From the NCBI RefSeq assembly GCF_029210495.1, contig NZ_JARGDK010000012.1, positions 20,731 through 84,730 on the forward strand: a stretch of 64,000 bases of DNA, in the 5' to 3' direction. Numbering within the stretch: the first letter of the stretch is position 1; each line of letters begins with the position of its first letter. The notes under the pieces are model-generated. The model saw nothing but the letters and a program-made list of their open reading frames with translations. It was not told the origin of the DNA and searched no databases. The position numbers and the translations under genes are program-made. This document shows positions 1 to 8,051 of the stretch, piece after piece. This stretch comes from Pseudothioclava nitratireducens (lineage in GTDB: Bacteria > Pseudomonadota > Alphaproteobacteria > Rhodobacterales > Rhodobacteraceae).

Positions 1-79
1 TAAACCCCCTTATTTAATGGTCGGGCGAAGTGTTGCGCCAATGCGGGCCCATGTCCAATGATTCCCCGCCAGGCGCGGA

Positions 80-466
80 TCAGACGGCGGCGATAACCGC
101 CTCGAGCATGGTCTTGACCTTGGAGGCGACCTCGCCGAGCCCTTCATTCTCCACCGCCTGCATCGAGGCGATCGGGTCCACGGCAGACACCTCGACGCCC
201 TCGTCGAGCTGACGCAGGATCACGTTGCACGGCAGCATGGCACCGATCCGCGGCTCGTGCCCGATGGCCGTGAAGGCAAGCTTCGGGTTGCACGCCCCGA
301 GGATCTTGTAATGCGCCATGTCCTCGCCAAGCTTGGTCTTCATCGTGGCCGCCACGTCGATCTCGGTCAGAACGCCGAAACCGCCATCGGCAAGCGCCTT
401 GCGCGTGCGGGCCTCGACCTCGGCGAAGTCCGCGTCCGTGATGATGCGGTCGATCGTGTAACTCAT
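80..466 (-). CDS. DUF302 family protein
   Basis: A 128-residue soluble protein with no signal peptide or membrane segment. The central KILGACNPKLA stretch (about residues 54-64) followed by an IGAMLPCNV strand is typical of the DUF302 fold, a small alpha/beta domain of unknown biochemical role. Length matches a stand-alone single-domain member. The ATG at 466 is preceded by a strong AAGGAGG ribosome-binding site at 478-472 that is partly buried in a predicted hairpin. The gene lies directly downstream of the RNase P RNA on the same strand, so read-through from rnpB is possible. Family assignment is confident; function is unknown. Confidence 0.85.
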   Translation of the reverse strand: MSYTIDRIITDADFAEVEARTRKALADGGFGVLTEIDVAATMKTKLGEDMAHYKILGACNPKLAFTAIGHEPRIGAMLPCNVILRQLDEGVEVSAVDPIASMQAVENEGLGEVASKVKTMLEAVIAAV

Positions 467-474
467 AGCGTCCT

Positions 475-496
475 CCTTGATACCTTTCGATCAAGG
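475..496 (-). promoter_or_regulatory. Hairpin overlapping the ribosome-binding site of the DUF302 gene
   Basis: On the minus strand CCTTGAT (496-490) and ATCAAGG (481-475) are perfect 7-base complements around an 8-base loop. The 3' arm contains the first four bases of the AAGGAGG Shine-Dalgarno of the gene starting at 466. The pairing is seen directly; a regulatory role is inferred. Confidence 0.45.
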
Positions 497-549
497 TCGG
501 CACGCGCCCCCGCAAGATCAAGACGAGGGCAACGATTTGTTGAAAATTT

Positions 550-946
550 GCGCGGATGGCCTGTAAGCCGGATTTTGTTCCGGGGGTCGCCCCCCTTCGA
601 TGACCATTCCTCTGGCCCTGCGATTGCTCGCAGGATCTAGCCGCCAACCCGGACCGCTCGGGGCGAAGCTCCCCTGCCGCAAGCGGCGCGCGATCCCTAT
701 TCGGCGTTGCTCCCGGTGGGGCTTGCCGTGCCGGTTCGGTTGCCCGTCCCGCGGTGGGCTCTTACCCCACCGTTTCACCCTTACCCTGCAAGCAGGGCGG
801 TTTGTTCTCTGTGGCGCTTTCCGTCGGGTTGCCCCGCCCGGGCGTTACCCGGCACCGTCGCTTCATGGAGTCCGGACTTTCCTCGCCCGCCCAGCTATCC
901 GCCGAAGCGGAGCTATGAGCGAACGCGGCCATCCAGCCATCCGCGC
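550..946 (-). ncRNA. rnpB: RNase P RNA component (type A)
   Basis: The catalytic RNA of RNase P, which matures tRNA 5' ends. The minus strand carries the conserved 5' element GAGGAAAGTCCGGACTCC (884-867) and, near the 3' end, the complement of GTAAGCCGGATTTTGTTC (562-579). The ends are fixed by a perfect 11-base P1 helix: GCCATCCGCGC at 936-946 (plus orientation) is complementary to 550-560. The span of about 397 bases is normal for alphaproteobacterial RNase P RNA. Frames read through this region are not genes. Confidence 0.95.
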
Positions 947-988
947 GCGCCTGCCTTACGCCCGCAAGGCCGGGAACGTCAAGACGAA

Positions 989-1131
989 GGGGGCTTTCCG
1001 CCCCCTCTGGGCTACGCCCATTCACCCCCGAGGATATTTGACGCGATTGGAAGACTGGAAATCTCTTCGCTTCCAATCGCCCGAAATATCCCGGGGGAAG
1101 GCGCGGCACGCGCCGCGGGGGCAGAGCCCCC
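989..1131. repeat. Intergenic palindromic repeat, copy A
   Basis: A GGGGG/CCCCC hairpin (989-1005) is followed by a long imperfect inverted repeat, arms 1033-1053 and 1070-1090, matching at 18 of 21 positions and containing GATATTT and GCGATTGGAAG. A second G-run/C-run hairpin follows near 1117-1131 (GGGGGCAGAGCCCCC). The same layout recurs at 5031-5160. It lies between the 3' end of the amidase gene and the start of rnpB and probably ends the amidase transcript. Confidence 0.75.
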
Positions 1132-1132
1132 G

Positions 1133-1813
1133 TCACGCGCTCCGCCAGGAGCCGCCATCCGAGCCGAAACGTGCCGCGAGATCGGCAATCAGCGCCATAT
1201 CGGTCGCGTCCAGGGGGCCCTCGTGGCGCGGACGAAAGCGCAGGCGGAAGGCCGAAAGCAGGGTTTCCGGCGCGACATCCGGATAGCCGAAGGCCATCGC
1301 GAGCGCGGTGAAGCTTTCTGGCGTTGGATCGGGGGCCGGACCAGAGTCGGGCCAGATCGCCAGCCCTTGCCTAGCCAAGCGCAGCCAGTCGAAGCGGGGG
1401 CCGGGGTCGATCTTGCGGTCGGGGGCCATGTCGGAATGGCCAATCACCGCCTCGGGTCCGAGGTTCCAACGGCCCAGAATTCCGCGCAGCAGCGTCTCGA
1501 GCGCCGCCATCTGCGGCTCGGGGAAAGGCGCGTCGCCAGTATTCGCCAGTTCGATCCCGATCGAGCGCGAGTTCACATCGCCCAGCCCGCCCCAACTGCC
1601 AGCACCGGCATGCCAGGCGCGCATCTCCTCGGCGACAAGCTGATGGGTCTCTCCATCCTCGCCGATCAGCCAATGCGCGGACACCTCTGCCTCGGGCAGG
1701 CAGAGCCGCTTATGCGCCGCGGCGCAGCTTGTCATGGCCGTGTAGTGGATGACCACCAGCTCCGGGCGCGCGCCCCCCCGTCTTTCGCCGAAATTCGGAG
1801 ACGGGAGCGACAT
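1133..1813 (-). CDS. N-acetylmuramoyl-L-alanine amidase (Amidase_2, AmiD/AmpD-like)
   Basis: A 226-residue zinc amidase that cleaves the bond between N-acetylmuramic acid and the stem peptide, used in peptidoglycan or muropeptide recycling. Expected ligands are visible: H23 in VIHYTA, H126 in GHSDMAP and D136 in KIDPG, with E88 in IGIELAN. About 80 residues beyond the catalytic core probably form a peptidoglycan-binding-like helical segment. No signal peptide is evident, which favours a cytoplasmic AmpD-like role, but AmiD-type proteins align equally well. The lipoprotein gene upstream ends at the base before this start (1814), so the two are likely co-transcribed. Confidence 0.88.
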   Translation of the reverse strand: MSLPSPNFGERRGGARPELVVIHYTAMTSCAAAHKRLCLPEAEVSAHWLIGEDGETHQLVAEEMRAWHAGAGSWGGLGDVNSRSIGIELANTGDAPFPEPQMAALETLLRGILGRWNLGPEAVIGHSDMAPDRKIDPGPRFDWLRLARQGLAIWPDSGPAPDPTPESFTALAMAFGYPDVAPETLLSAFRLRFRPRHEGPLDATDMALIADLAARFGSDGGSWRSA

Positions 1814-2440
1814 TTATTGCAGCGCCGCGCGGAACGGGCGCGGGTCCCAGCCGCAGACGAACCCGTCGCCATCGGGATCGAGGTTCTTGCGGTCTTTCTG
1901 CGGGCCACCGGCCTCGAGGAACGCCATCTGAGCCAGATCCGGCGAGACGTATTTCGCGCAGGCCTTCTCGGTGCTGGTGAGCGCTATACCGCCACGCGGA
2001 TAGACCGACTGCCCCGGCTGATGGCTGACCGAGAGCGCGTAGGCGGCGAGGTTTGGACCGGCAGAGCCATTCACCTGCGTCGCCTGCGCAGGGGCTACGC
2101 GCGGAGCGACGGAAGGGGCGGTCTGCGCGGGAGCGGTCGCGCGCAACGCGGCCAGCGCGTCGGCACCAATGCTGCCCTGCGCTGCGGTCGCCGGTTGCGG
2201 GTCGATCGCCGAAAGCGGCGCGCCGGGCGCGAGTGTTTGGGGGCTCGTCGGCGGCAGGATTGGCTGCGCGGGCTGGGTCGGGGCGACCGTCTGGTTCGGC
2301 GTCATGCCGCGCAACTCCGCCTCACGGCGCAGCGCGTATTCGGTATAATCGCCAAAGCCGACGCCCGCGGCCGAATTGGGCACCCCCGGATCACAAGCCG
2401 CGACCGAAAGCCCTGCGAGAACCCATACCAGCTTGCGCAT
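1814..2440 (-). CDS. Lipoprotein with C-terminal Excalibur calcium-binding domain
   Basis: A 208-residue predicted lipoprotein. The ATG at 2440 gives MRKLVWVLAGLSVAAC, a typical signal peptide with an LSVAAC lipobox; longer upstream frames lack one. The middle (about residues 40-140) is alanine/proline-rich and probably disordered. The last ~45 residues contain CAKYVSPDLAQ and DPDGDGFVCGWDP, the DxDxDGxxC signature of Excalibur domains, a small disulfide-stabilised calcium-binding module. It starts 16 bases past the gatA stop and abuts the amidase gene, suggesting an envelope-related pair. Substrate or partner is unknown. Confidence 0.8.
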   Translation of the reverse strand: MRKLVWVLAGLSVAACDPGVPNSAAGVGFGDYTEYALRREAELRGMTPNQTVAPTQPAQPILPPTSPQTLAPGAPLSAIDPQPATAAQGSIGADALAALRATAPAQTAPSVAPRVAPAQATQVNGSAGPNLAAYALSVSHQPGQSVYPRGGIALTSTEKACAKYVSPDLAQMAFLEAGGPQKDRKNLDPDGDGFVCGWDPRPFRAALQ

Positions 2441-2456
2441 CGCCTGCCCCTTTACC

Positions 2457-3935
2457 TTACCACCACTTCGACGGCTTCGCCGCGAAACCTGCCGCTTTTT
2501 CAAGCACATAAGCATGGTTCAGGAGATCACCCTCTTCCCACGGACGCCCGATCAGTTGCAGCCCGAGCGGCAGCCCTTTGGAATCGAGCCCCACCGGAAC
2601 CGAAATGCCCGGCAGACCCGCGAGGTTCACGGTCACGGTGAACACGTCGTTGAGATACATCTCGACCGGATCGGCCTCGGCCATCTCGCCAAGCCCGAAG
2701 GCCGAGGACGGCGTCGCGGGCGTCAGGATCGCGTCGATCCCGGCGGCGAAGGCCTGATCGAAGTCACGCTTGATCAACGCGCGGACCTTGCGGGCGCGGT
2801 TGTAATAGGCGTCGTAGAAGCCCGCCGAGAGCACATAGGTGCCGATCATCACGCGGCGCTGGACCTCGGGGCCAAAGCCTTCGGCGCGGGTCTTTTCATA
2901 CATCTCGGTGATGCCATCGCCCTTGCCCAGCTTGGCGCGGTGGCCATAGCGCACCCCGTCATAGCGCGCGAGGTTCGAGGACGCCTCGGCGGGGGCCACC
3001 ACGTAATAGGCGGGCAGCGCGTATTTCGTATGCGGCAGCGAGATATCGACGATCTCGGCGCCGGCGTCCTTGAGCATCGCCGTGCCCTCAGCCCAGAGCT
3101 TCTCGATCTCGGCGGGCATGCCGTCCATGCGGTATTCCTTGGGGATACCGATCTTCTTGCCGCGAATGTCGCCGGTCAGCGCCGCCTCGAAATCCGGCAC
3201 CGGAATATCGGCGCTGGTCGAGTCCTTTGGGTCGTGCGAGCACATCGTGCCCAGCATGATCGCCGCATCGCGCACTGATTTGGTCATCGGACCCGCCTGA
3301 TCGAGCGAGGAGGCAAAGGCCACCACGCCCCAGCGCGAGACACGGCCATAGGTCGGCTTGATGCCGACGATGCCGGTGAAGGCCGCCGGTTGACGGATCG
3401 AGCCGCCGGTGTCGGTGCCGGTCGCGGCCAGACACAGGTCCGCCGCCACAGCCGCCGCCGACCCGCCCGAGGAGCCGCCCGGCGTGCGCTGCACGTCATC
3501 GACCTTCCACGGGTTCACCACGGGGCCATAGCACGCGGTCTCGTTCGAGGAGCCCATCGCGAACTCGTCCATCGAGAGCTTGCCCAGCATCACCGCACCT
3601 GCGTCCCAGAGGTTCTGGGTCACGGTGGATTCGTATTCCGGCTTGAACCCTTCGAGGATGTTCGAGGCGGCCTGAGAGGCGACGCCCTTGGTGCAGAAGA
3701 GGTCCTTGATCCCCAGCGGGATGCCGCACATCGCGGGCGCATCGCCCGCCTTGATCCGCGCATCCGCAGCCCGCGCCTGGTCGAGCGCGATCTCGGGCGT
3801 CTTATGCACGAAAGCGTTCAGAACCCCTGCCCCTTCGATAGCGGACAGGCAAGCTTCGGTCAGGGCAACCGAAGTCGTCTCACCGGCGCGCAGCGCATCG
3901 CGCGCGGCCGAAATCGTCAGCGTGTTCAAGCTCAT
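2457..3935 (-). CDS. gatA: Asp-tRNA(Asn)/Glu-tRNA(Gln) amidotransferase subunit A
   Basis: The 492-residue glutaminase subunit of GatCAB, which supplies ammonia to convert misacylated Glu-tRNA(Gln) or Asp-tRNA(Asn). The amidase-signature Ser-cisSer-Lys triad is present: K77 in GIKDLF, S155 in GGSSGGS and S179 in DTGGSIR. Length is normal. Its ATG overlaps the gatC stop by four bases (ATGA), the usual gatC-gatA coupling. gatB is not in this window, also common in this family. Confidence 0.97.
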   Translation of the reverse strand: MSLNTLTISAARDALRAGETTSVALTEACLSAIEGAGVLNAFVHKTPEIALDQARAADARIKAGDAPAMCGIPLGIKDLFCTKGVASQAASNILEGFKPEYESTVTQNLWDAGAVMLGKLSMDEFAMGSSNETACYGPVVNPWKVDDVQRTPGGSSGGSAAAVAADLCLAATGTDTGGSIRQPAAFTGIVGIKPTYGRVSRWGVVAFASSLDQAGPMTKSVRDAAIMLGTMCSHDPKDSTSADIPVPDFEAALTGDIRGKKIGIPKEYRMDGMPAEIEKLWAEGTAMLKDAGAEIVDISLPHTKYALPAYYVVAPAEASSNLARYDGVRYGHRAKLGKGDGITEMYEKTRAEGFGPEVQRRVMIGTYVLSAGFYDAYYNRARKVRALIKRDFDQAFAAGIDAILTPATPSSAFGLGEMAEADPVEMYLNDVFTVTVNLAGLPGISVPVGLDSKGLPLGLQLIGRPWEEGDLLNHAYVLEKAAGFAAKPSKWW

Positions 3936-4219
3936 TCGACCACCTTCGGAACGGCAAAGAAGCCCTCGCGGGCGTCAGGGGCATTGGAGAGGATCTTGTC
4001 CTGATAGCCGCCATCAGTGACCGCATCGACGCGGCGCTTGAGGCGCATCGGCGTCACCGAGGTCATCGGCTCGATGCCGTCCACATCGACCTCGTTGAGC
4101 TGTTCCATGAAGGTCAGGATGCCCGACAGGTCTTTGGCCAGTTCGGGCAGGTCCTCTTCGGCCACGGCAATGCGCGCCAGATGCGCCACCTTGCGGGCGG
4201 TATCGATGTCGATGGACAT
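3932..4219 (-). CDS. gatC: Asp-tRNA(Asn)/Glu-tRNA(Gln) amidotransferase subunit C
   Basis: A 95-residue GatC that wraps around and stabilises the GatA-GatB complex. The start at 4219 gives [19 protein letters not shown], the canonical GatC N-terminus, preceded by a purine-rich GGAGAGACC. The [15 protein letters not shown] segment is the conserved region that contacts GatA. An in-frame start farther upstream would add 18 atypical residues and was not used. First gene of the gatC-gatA pair, divergent from the hydrolase gene at 4335. Confidence 0.95.
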   Translation of the reverse strand: MSIDIDTARKVAHLARIAVAEEDLPELAKDLSGILTFMEQLNEVDVDGIEPMTSVTPMRLKRRVDAVTDGGYQDKILSNAPDAREGFFAVPKVVE

Positions 4220-4334
4220 GGGTCTCTCCGCTAATCTCGGACCGGGTTTAGCCGCACGGGCGCAGGCTTTCAAGCGGCGCTTCCCTTATGGGGCGGGCGC
4301 GCTACTGTGGAAAGCGACAGACAGGAGGATAGCG

Positions 4335-5027
4335 ATGAAACTCAACTGGCTTGGACATTCCGGTTTCCGTCTCGAAATCGAGGGGGCGGTGATCCTGATC
4401 GACCCGTGGCTCACGGGCAATCCGATGTTCCCCGAGGCGCGCCGCGCTGAGGCGATCAGAGGCGCAACGCATATCCTGCTCACCCATGGGCACGGAGACC
4501 ACTCGGGCGACACGCTCGCCATCGCCAAGGACCTCGGCATCCCCGTGGTCGGCAGCTATGACATTGTGAGCCATTGGGAAGCGTCAGAAGGCATCCAGGG
4601 CATCGGCTTCAACAAAGGCGGCACGGTCGATCTGGGCGGCGCGAAAGTAACGATGGTGAACGCCTGCCACTCCTCATCAATCGGCTCTGAGACCGGCCCC
4701 GTCTATGCAGGCAGCGAAGCCGGCTACATGATCGCGGGCGAGGGTCATACGATCTATGTCTCGGGCGATACCGACATCATGGCGGATATGGGCTGGATGG
4801 GCGAATATCACGCGCCCGATATCGGCATCCTCTGCGCGGGCGGACATTTCACCATGGACATGAAACGCGCGGCCTTTGCGGCGCGCAAGTTTTTCGACTT
4901 CAAAACGGTCATCCCCTGCCACTACCGCACCTTCCCGCTGCTCGAACAAAGCGCCCAAGCACTGATCGAGGGACTGCCGGGTGTGACGGTGATCGAACCC
5001 GAGGTTCTGACCCCGATCGCGCTCTGA
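4335..5027 (+). CDS. UPF0173-type metallo-beta-lactamase-fold hydrolase
   Basis: A 230-residue soluble MBL-fold protein of the UPF0173 (YtkL-like) group. The metal-binding motif THGHGDHSG gives H51, H53, D55 and H56; a second ligand region lies in VNACHSSS and VSGDTDI, and a distal histidine in VIPCHYRTFPLL. The ATG at 4335 follows GGAGGAT at 4324-4330; upstream in-frame codons run over the oppositely oriented gatC gene and were discarded. Reaction unknown; family members are annotated only as metal-dependent hydrolases. The gene ends at palindromic repeat copy B. Confidence 0.9.
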   Translation: MKLNWLGHSGFRLEIEGAVILIDPWLTGNPMFPEARRAEAIRGATHILLTHGHGDHSGDTLAIAKDLGIPVVGSYDIVSHWEASEGIQGIGFNKGGTVDLGGAKVTMVNACHSSSIGSETGPVYAGSEAGYMIAGEGHTIYVSGDTDIMADMGWMGEYHAPDIGILCAGGHFTMDMKRAAFAARKFFDFKTVIPCHYRTFPLLEQSAQALIEGLPGVTVIEPEVLTPIAL

Positions 5028-5030
5028 GAG

Positions 5031-5160
5031 GGGGCTCTGCCCCCGGCCTTCGGCCTCCCCCGGGATATTTGGAGCGATTGGAAGCGCAGGGGTTCCGGTC
5101 CTCCAATCGCGTCAAATATCCCGGGGTGAATTTTCCGCAGGAAAAGAGGGGCAGAGCCCC
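5031..5160. repeat. Intergenic palindromic repeat, copy B
   Basis: Same architecture as 989-1131: a GGGGGCTCTGCCCCC hairpin (about 5031-5045), then 25-base arms 5058-5082 and 5102-5126 with only two mismatches, containing CCCCGGGATATTTG and GCGATTGGA, then GGGGCAGAGCCCC at about 5147-5159. The loop sequence differs from copy A while the arms are conserved. It separates convergent genes ending at 5027 and 5170, consistent with bidirectional termination. Confidence 0.8.
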
Positions 5161-5169
5161 TCCCTCCGA

Positions 5170-5607
5170 TCAGGGTTTCAGGTAGGCGTAGCCTTGGCCC
5201 TGCAACTCCATCAGATAGACCGCGCCAGAGGGCACGATCTGGGCTTCTTCGACCAGAACCGGCGCGACGCCTTGCTTTTGGGTCATTCCCGCAATCGTGT
5301 TCGCGCAGGCGCGGAAGCTCACCGGTTGGCCTTCCAGCGCCATCTGTTCGATCCGCGCCTTCACCGGTGAGGTATCGCTGCGCAGCATGTGCAGGCCGGG
5401 CCCGTAGGTCACGATCTCCACCGCGACCTCTTCGCCCTTCTCCTTGTAATAGCCGATGATGTTGGCGGCATTGTTCAGCGCAATATTCATGGTCTGCGGG
5501 TCGTTTTCATTGACCTGGATTGCGACCTTCTGGTCTGCCAGCGCGGGCAATGCCCAAAGCGCTGCGGCCAGAGCGAGCCCGAGACGGGCGCCTCCCTTGA
5601 GATGCAT
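5170..5607 (-). CDS. Periplasmic DsrE/DsrF-like protein
   Basis: A 145-residue protein with an N-terminal signal peptide ending near ALPALA-DQ, so probably periplasmic. The rest (VAIQVNENDPQTMNIALNNA, EVAVEIVTYGPG, FRACANTI) has the pattern of the DsrE-like fold found in sulfur-relay proteins and in small secreted relatives of unknown role. The ATG at 5607 is chosen because GGGAGG lies six bases upstream; an in-frame GTG six codons earlier would begin inside that region. One Cys (in RACANT) is at the position often seen in DsrE relatives. Specific function is not known. Confidence 0.75.
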   Translation of the reverse strand: MHLKGGARLGLALAAALWALPALADQKVAIQVNENDPQTMNIALNNAANIIGYYKEKGEEVAVEIVTYGPGLHMLRSDTSPVKARIEQMALEGQPVSFRACANTIAGMTQKQGVAPVLVEEAQIVPSGAVYLMELQGQGYAYLKP

Positions 5608-5690
5608 GTGAACCTCCCTTTTCACATCCGAACCCGCAGCGTCCGGGGGAATCGGGAATAAATCAATAGCTTTGAATATATGATTGGAGT

Positions 5691-6140
5691 TCAGCGCCGG
5701 GCGGCGAAGAACGCCCTGAGGAGTGCCTCTGCCTCGCGGGCGCCAATTCCGTCATAGACTTCCGGCACATGATGGCATTGCGGATGCGCGAAGATACGCG
5801 GGCCCTGTGCGACACCACCGGATTTGGGATCGGCCGCGCCGTAATATATCCGGGCGATCCGCGCCTGCGAGAGAGCGGAGGCGCACATCGGGCAAGGTTC
5901 GAGCGTCACGTAGAGGTCATGCCCTGGCAGCCGCTCGGAGCCGGCAGCCGCGCAGGCCGCACGCAGCGCGAGGATCTCGGCATGCGCCGTCGGGTCCGCA
6001 AGTTCGCGCGTCCTGTTGCCCGACCGCGCCGCGACCGAGCCGTCGGGCGCGACGATCACCGCGCCCACCGGCACTTCGCCACGCGCCGCAGCCGCGCGCG
6101 CCTCTTCAAGGGCGATATCCATGTAGCTGGTGAAACTCAT
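5691..6140 (-). CDS. tadA: tRNA adenosine(34) deaminase
   Basis: A 149-residue zinc deaminase converting A34 to inosine in tRNA-Arg(ACG). The signature is complete: H53 and E55 in TAHAEI, and C83 and C86 in EPCPMC. The residues around (VPVGAVIV, GNRT) match TadA better than other cytidine/deoxycytidylate deaminases. Length is normal. It is divergent from rluB at 6263, so two RNA-modification genes share a 122-base intergenic region. Confidence 0.95.
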   Translation of the reverse strand: MSFTSYMDIALEEARAAAARGEVPVGAVIVAPDGSVAARSGNRTRELADPTAHAEILALRAACAAAGSERLPGHDLYVTLEPCPMCASALSQARIARIYYGAADPKSGGVAQGPRIFAHPQCHHVPEVYDGIGAREAEALLRAFFAARR

Positions 6141-6262
6141 GTCCTTTCATCGCCCCGAACGCCCCTGCGCGCAAGGCGCTTTCCCTGCGGTTTCGAAAGG
6201 TGTAGAGAGGCGCCTTGCGCCGGCGTGTCGCCCGCGCCCATTCCCTTAGAAGGACGACAGAG

Positions 6263-7837
6263 ATGACCGACACTCCCGCCAATCCGGCGCAATCCGCCGA
6301 ACGTATCGCCAAGGTCATTGCCCGCTCGGGCGTTGCCTCGCGCCGCGATGCCGAGAAGATGATCCTTGCCGGTCGCGTGAGCGTCAACGGCAAGCTGATC
6401 GAGAGCCCCGCGCTCGATGTCACCCCCAAGGACAAGGTGATGATCGACGGCAAGCCGATCGACGCACCGCAGGAAACCCGGATGTGGCTGTATTACAAGC
6501 CGCTGGGGCTGGTGACGACCGAGAAGGACGAGCAGGGTCGGCGCACGATTTTCGACGAGATGCCCGCAGAGATGCCGCGCGTTCTCAACGTGGGGCGTCT
6601 TGACCTCAATTCCGAAGGTCTTCTGCTGCTGACCAACGATGGCGGGCTGAAGCGCCGGCTGGAGCTGCCCGAGACCGGCTGGCTGCGCAAATACCGCGTG
6701 CGCGTGAACGGGCGCCCGACCGAGGCGACCTTCGATCCGCTGCGCCGGGGCATCACCATCGACGGCGAGGAGTTCCAGCCAATGGAGATTTCGCTCGACC
6801 GCCAGCAAGGCGCGAATGCGTGGCTGACGGTGGGCATCCGCGAGGGCAAGAACCGTGAAATCCGTCGCGCGATGACCGAGATCGGCCTGACCGTGAACCG
6901 GCTGATCCGCGTGAGCTACGGCCCGTTCCGACTCAATGACATGAACCCCGGCGACGTCGTCGAGATTCGCCGCAAGATGCTGCGCGATCAGTTGGGCGAC
7001 CGGCTGCTGACCGGGGCCGAGGACGGACGCCTGTCCAAGTCCGAGCGCGAAGAGCAAAGCGCGGCCAAGCGCCAGGCACGGCTTGAGGGCGTGAAGGATC
7101 GGGCGGAGCGCGGTGACCGCGGTGACCGCGGTGATCGCCCGGAGCGCGGCCCGCGCAAGGATCGCGGCCCCCGCCCAGAGGGCCGTTCGGAAGGTCGGGG
7201 CGAGTCCCGTGGTCCGCGTGGCGGCGAGGACAGCCCGCGCAAGGGCTTTGGTCGCCAGAAGGATTTCGCGGAGCGCGCGCCGCGTGAGGGTGCCGGCGAA
7301 GAGCGGGCACGCAAGCCGCGCTGGAGCGCCGACAAGCGTTCGGACGGGTTCAAATCGCATCGTGACCGCGACGAGGGCGGCGACAAGCCTTTCCGCAAAG
7401 GCGGTTACGCTAAGTCCAGCCGCGATGGGGACGCCGGGCGCGGCCCGCGCAGCGAAGGCTTCAAGCCGCGCTCCGAGGGGTACAAGCCGCGTGGCGAGGG
7501 TGGCCGCAGCGAAGGCTACAAACCCCGTGGCGAAGGCTTCAAGCCGCGTTCTGAAGGCTACAAACCGCGTGGCGAAGGAGGGCGCAGCGAAGGCTATAAG
7601 GCCCGTGGTGAAGGCACTCGCAGCGAGGGCTACAAACCTCGCGGGGAAGGGTTCAAACCCAAGGGCGAGGGCTACAAGCCTCGCGGCGACGCTCCGCGCG
7701 GCGAAGGCAAGCCGGGCGGCTACAAGTCGCATGGCGCCAAGACCCATGGCGGCAAGGGCAAACCGCGCGCGGGCGGCTTCAAATCGCATGGCGAGCGGCC
7801 CAGCGGCGGGCGCGGCGGTCCGCGCAAACCAAACTAA
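6263..7837 (+). CDS. rluB: 23S rRNA pseudouridine synthase B with long repetitive basic tail
   Basis: A 524-residue RsuA/RluB-family enzyme that isomerises a uridine in 23S rRNA. An S4 RNA-binding domain occupies about residues 11-60; the catalytic domain includes the GRLDLNSEGLLLLTNDG motif with catalytic D114 and ends near residue 245. The remaining ~280 residues are Arg/Gly/Lys/Glu-rich and disordered, ending in tandem GYKPRGEG / GFKPRSEG-type units (7441-7740). The ATG at 6263 follows AGAAGGACGACAG. RluB proteins are usually about 240-300 residues, so the tail doubles the size. The RGG-like tail probably adds nonspecific RNA binding. Function of the core is confident; tail function is inferred. 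Confidence 0.92.
   Translation: MTDTPANPAQSAERIAKVIARSGVASRRDAEKMILAGRVSVNGKLIESPALDVTPKDKVMIDGKPIDAPQETRMWLYYKPLGLVTTEKDEQGRRTIFDEMPAEMPRVLNVGRLDLNSEGLLLLTNDGGLKRRLELPETGWLRKYRVRVNGRPTEATFDPLRRGITIDGEEFQPMEISLDRQQGANAWLTVGIREGKNREIRRAMTEIGLTVNRLIRVSYGPFRLNDMNPGDVVEIRRKMLRDQLGDRLLTGAEDGRLSKSEREEQSAAKRQARLEGVKDRAERGDRGDRGDRPERGPRKDRGPRPEGRSEGRGESRGPRGGEDSPRKGFGRQKDFAERAPREGAGEERARKPRWSADKRSDGFKSHRDRDEGGDKPFRKGGYAKSSRDGDAGRGPRSEGFKPRSEGYKPRGEGGRSEGYKPRGEGFKPRSEGYKPRGEGGRSEGYKARGEGTRSEGYKPRGEGFKPKGEGYKPRGDAPRGEGKPGGYKSHGAKTHGGKGKPRAGGFKSHGERPSGGRGGPRKPN
7441..7740 (+). repeat. In-frame tandem repeats in the rluB tail
   Basis: About a dozen degenerate 24- to 30-base units encoding variants of (R)SEGYKPRGEG, GFKPRSEG and EGGRSEGYK. 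Unit length is a multiple of three and the reading frame is kept throughout, so copy number can change without frameshifts. Silent third-position differences between units show they are not a very recent expansion. Confidence 0.85.
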
Positions 7838-7960
7838 CCTTACGACACCTGCAAAATCCCGCCGATTCAAGGGTTTTGCAGGCTCGGCACTGGCAAGAAC
7901 GGACCCGAGTTCCTATACTATCGGGCGCGGTGAGCCATCGCGCCTGATCCGGGGGACCCA

Positions 7961-8044
7961 ATGTCACGCTCTGCCTTGCAGCGCATCGCGTTTTACCTGA
8001 TGCTTGCTCTAACCCTTTCGGTCGCGCTGACCGGAAGCGTCTGA
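7961..8044 (+). CDS. Possible 27-residue membrane peptide
   Basis: ATG at 7961 to TGA at 8042 encodes a 27-residue peptide: a short basic N-terminus (MSRSALQR) and one continuous hydrophobic stretch (IAFYLMLALTLSVALTGSV). A GGGGGA sequence lies five bases upstream, and the stop is seven bases before the XpaC start, which is operon-like spacing. This could be a single-pass small membrane protein or the leader of the XpaC-TelA operon. It is not a recognised family and such short frames occur by chance, so support is moderate to low. Confidence 0.35.
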   Translation: MSRSALQRIAFYLMLALTLSVALTGSV

Positions 8045-8051
8045 GGCTGCG

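Noticed and set aside
707..2641. A very long plus-strand open frame across rnpB, the amidase and the lipoprotein genes
   Set aside because: It crosses a structural RNA and two genes with clear motifs on the minus strand; high GC creates long antisense frames.
7441..7740. Tandem repeats considered as a CRISPR array
   Set aside because: Units are contiguous, in frame with rluB, with no unique spacers of constant length and no cas genes.
6137..7870. 577-codon antisense frame over rluB
   Set aside because: Repetitive Ala/Arg content mirrors the rluB repeats; no ribosome-binding site or domain.
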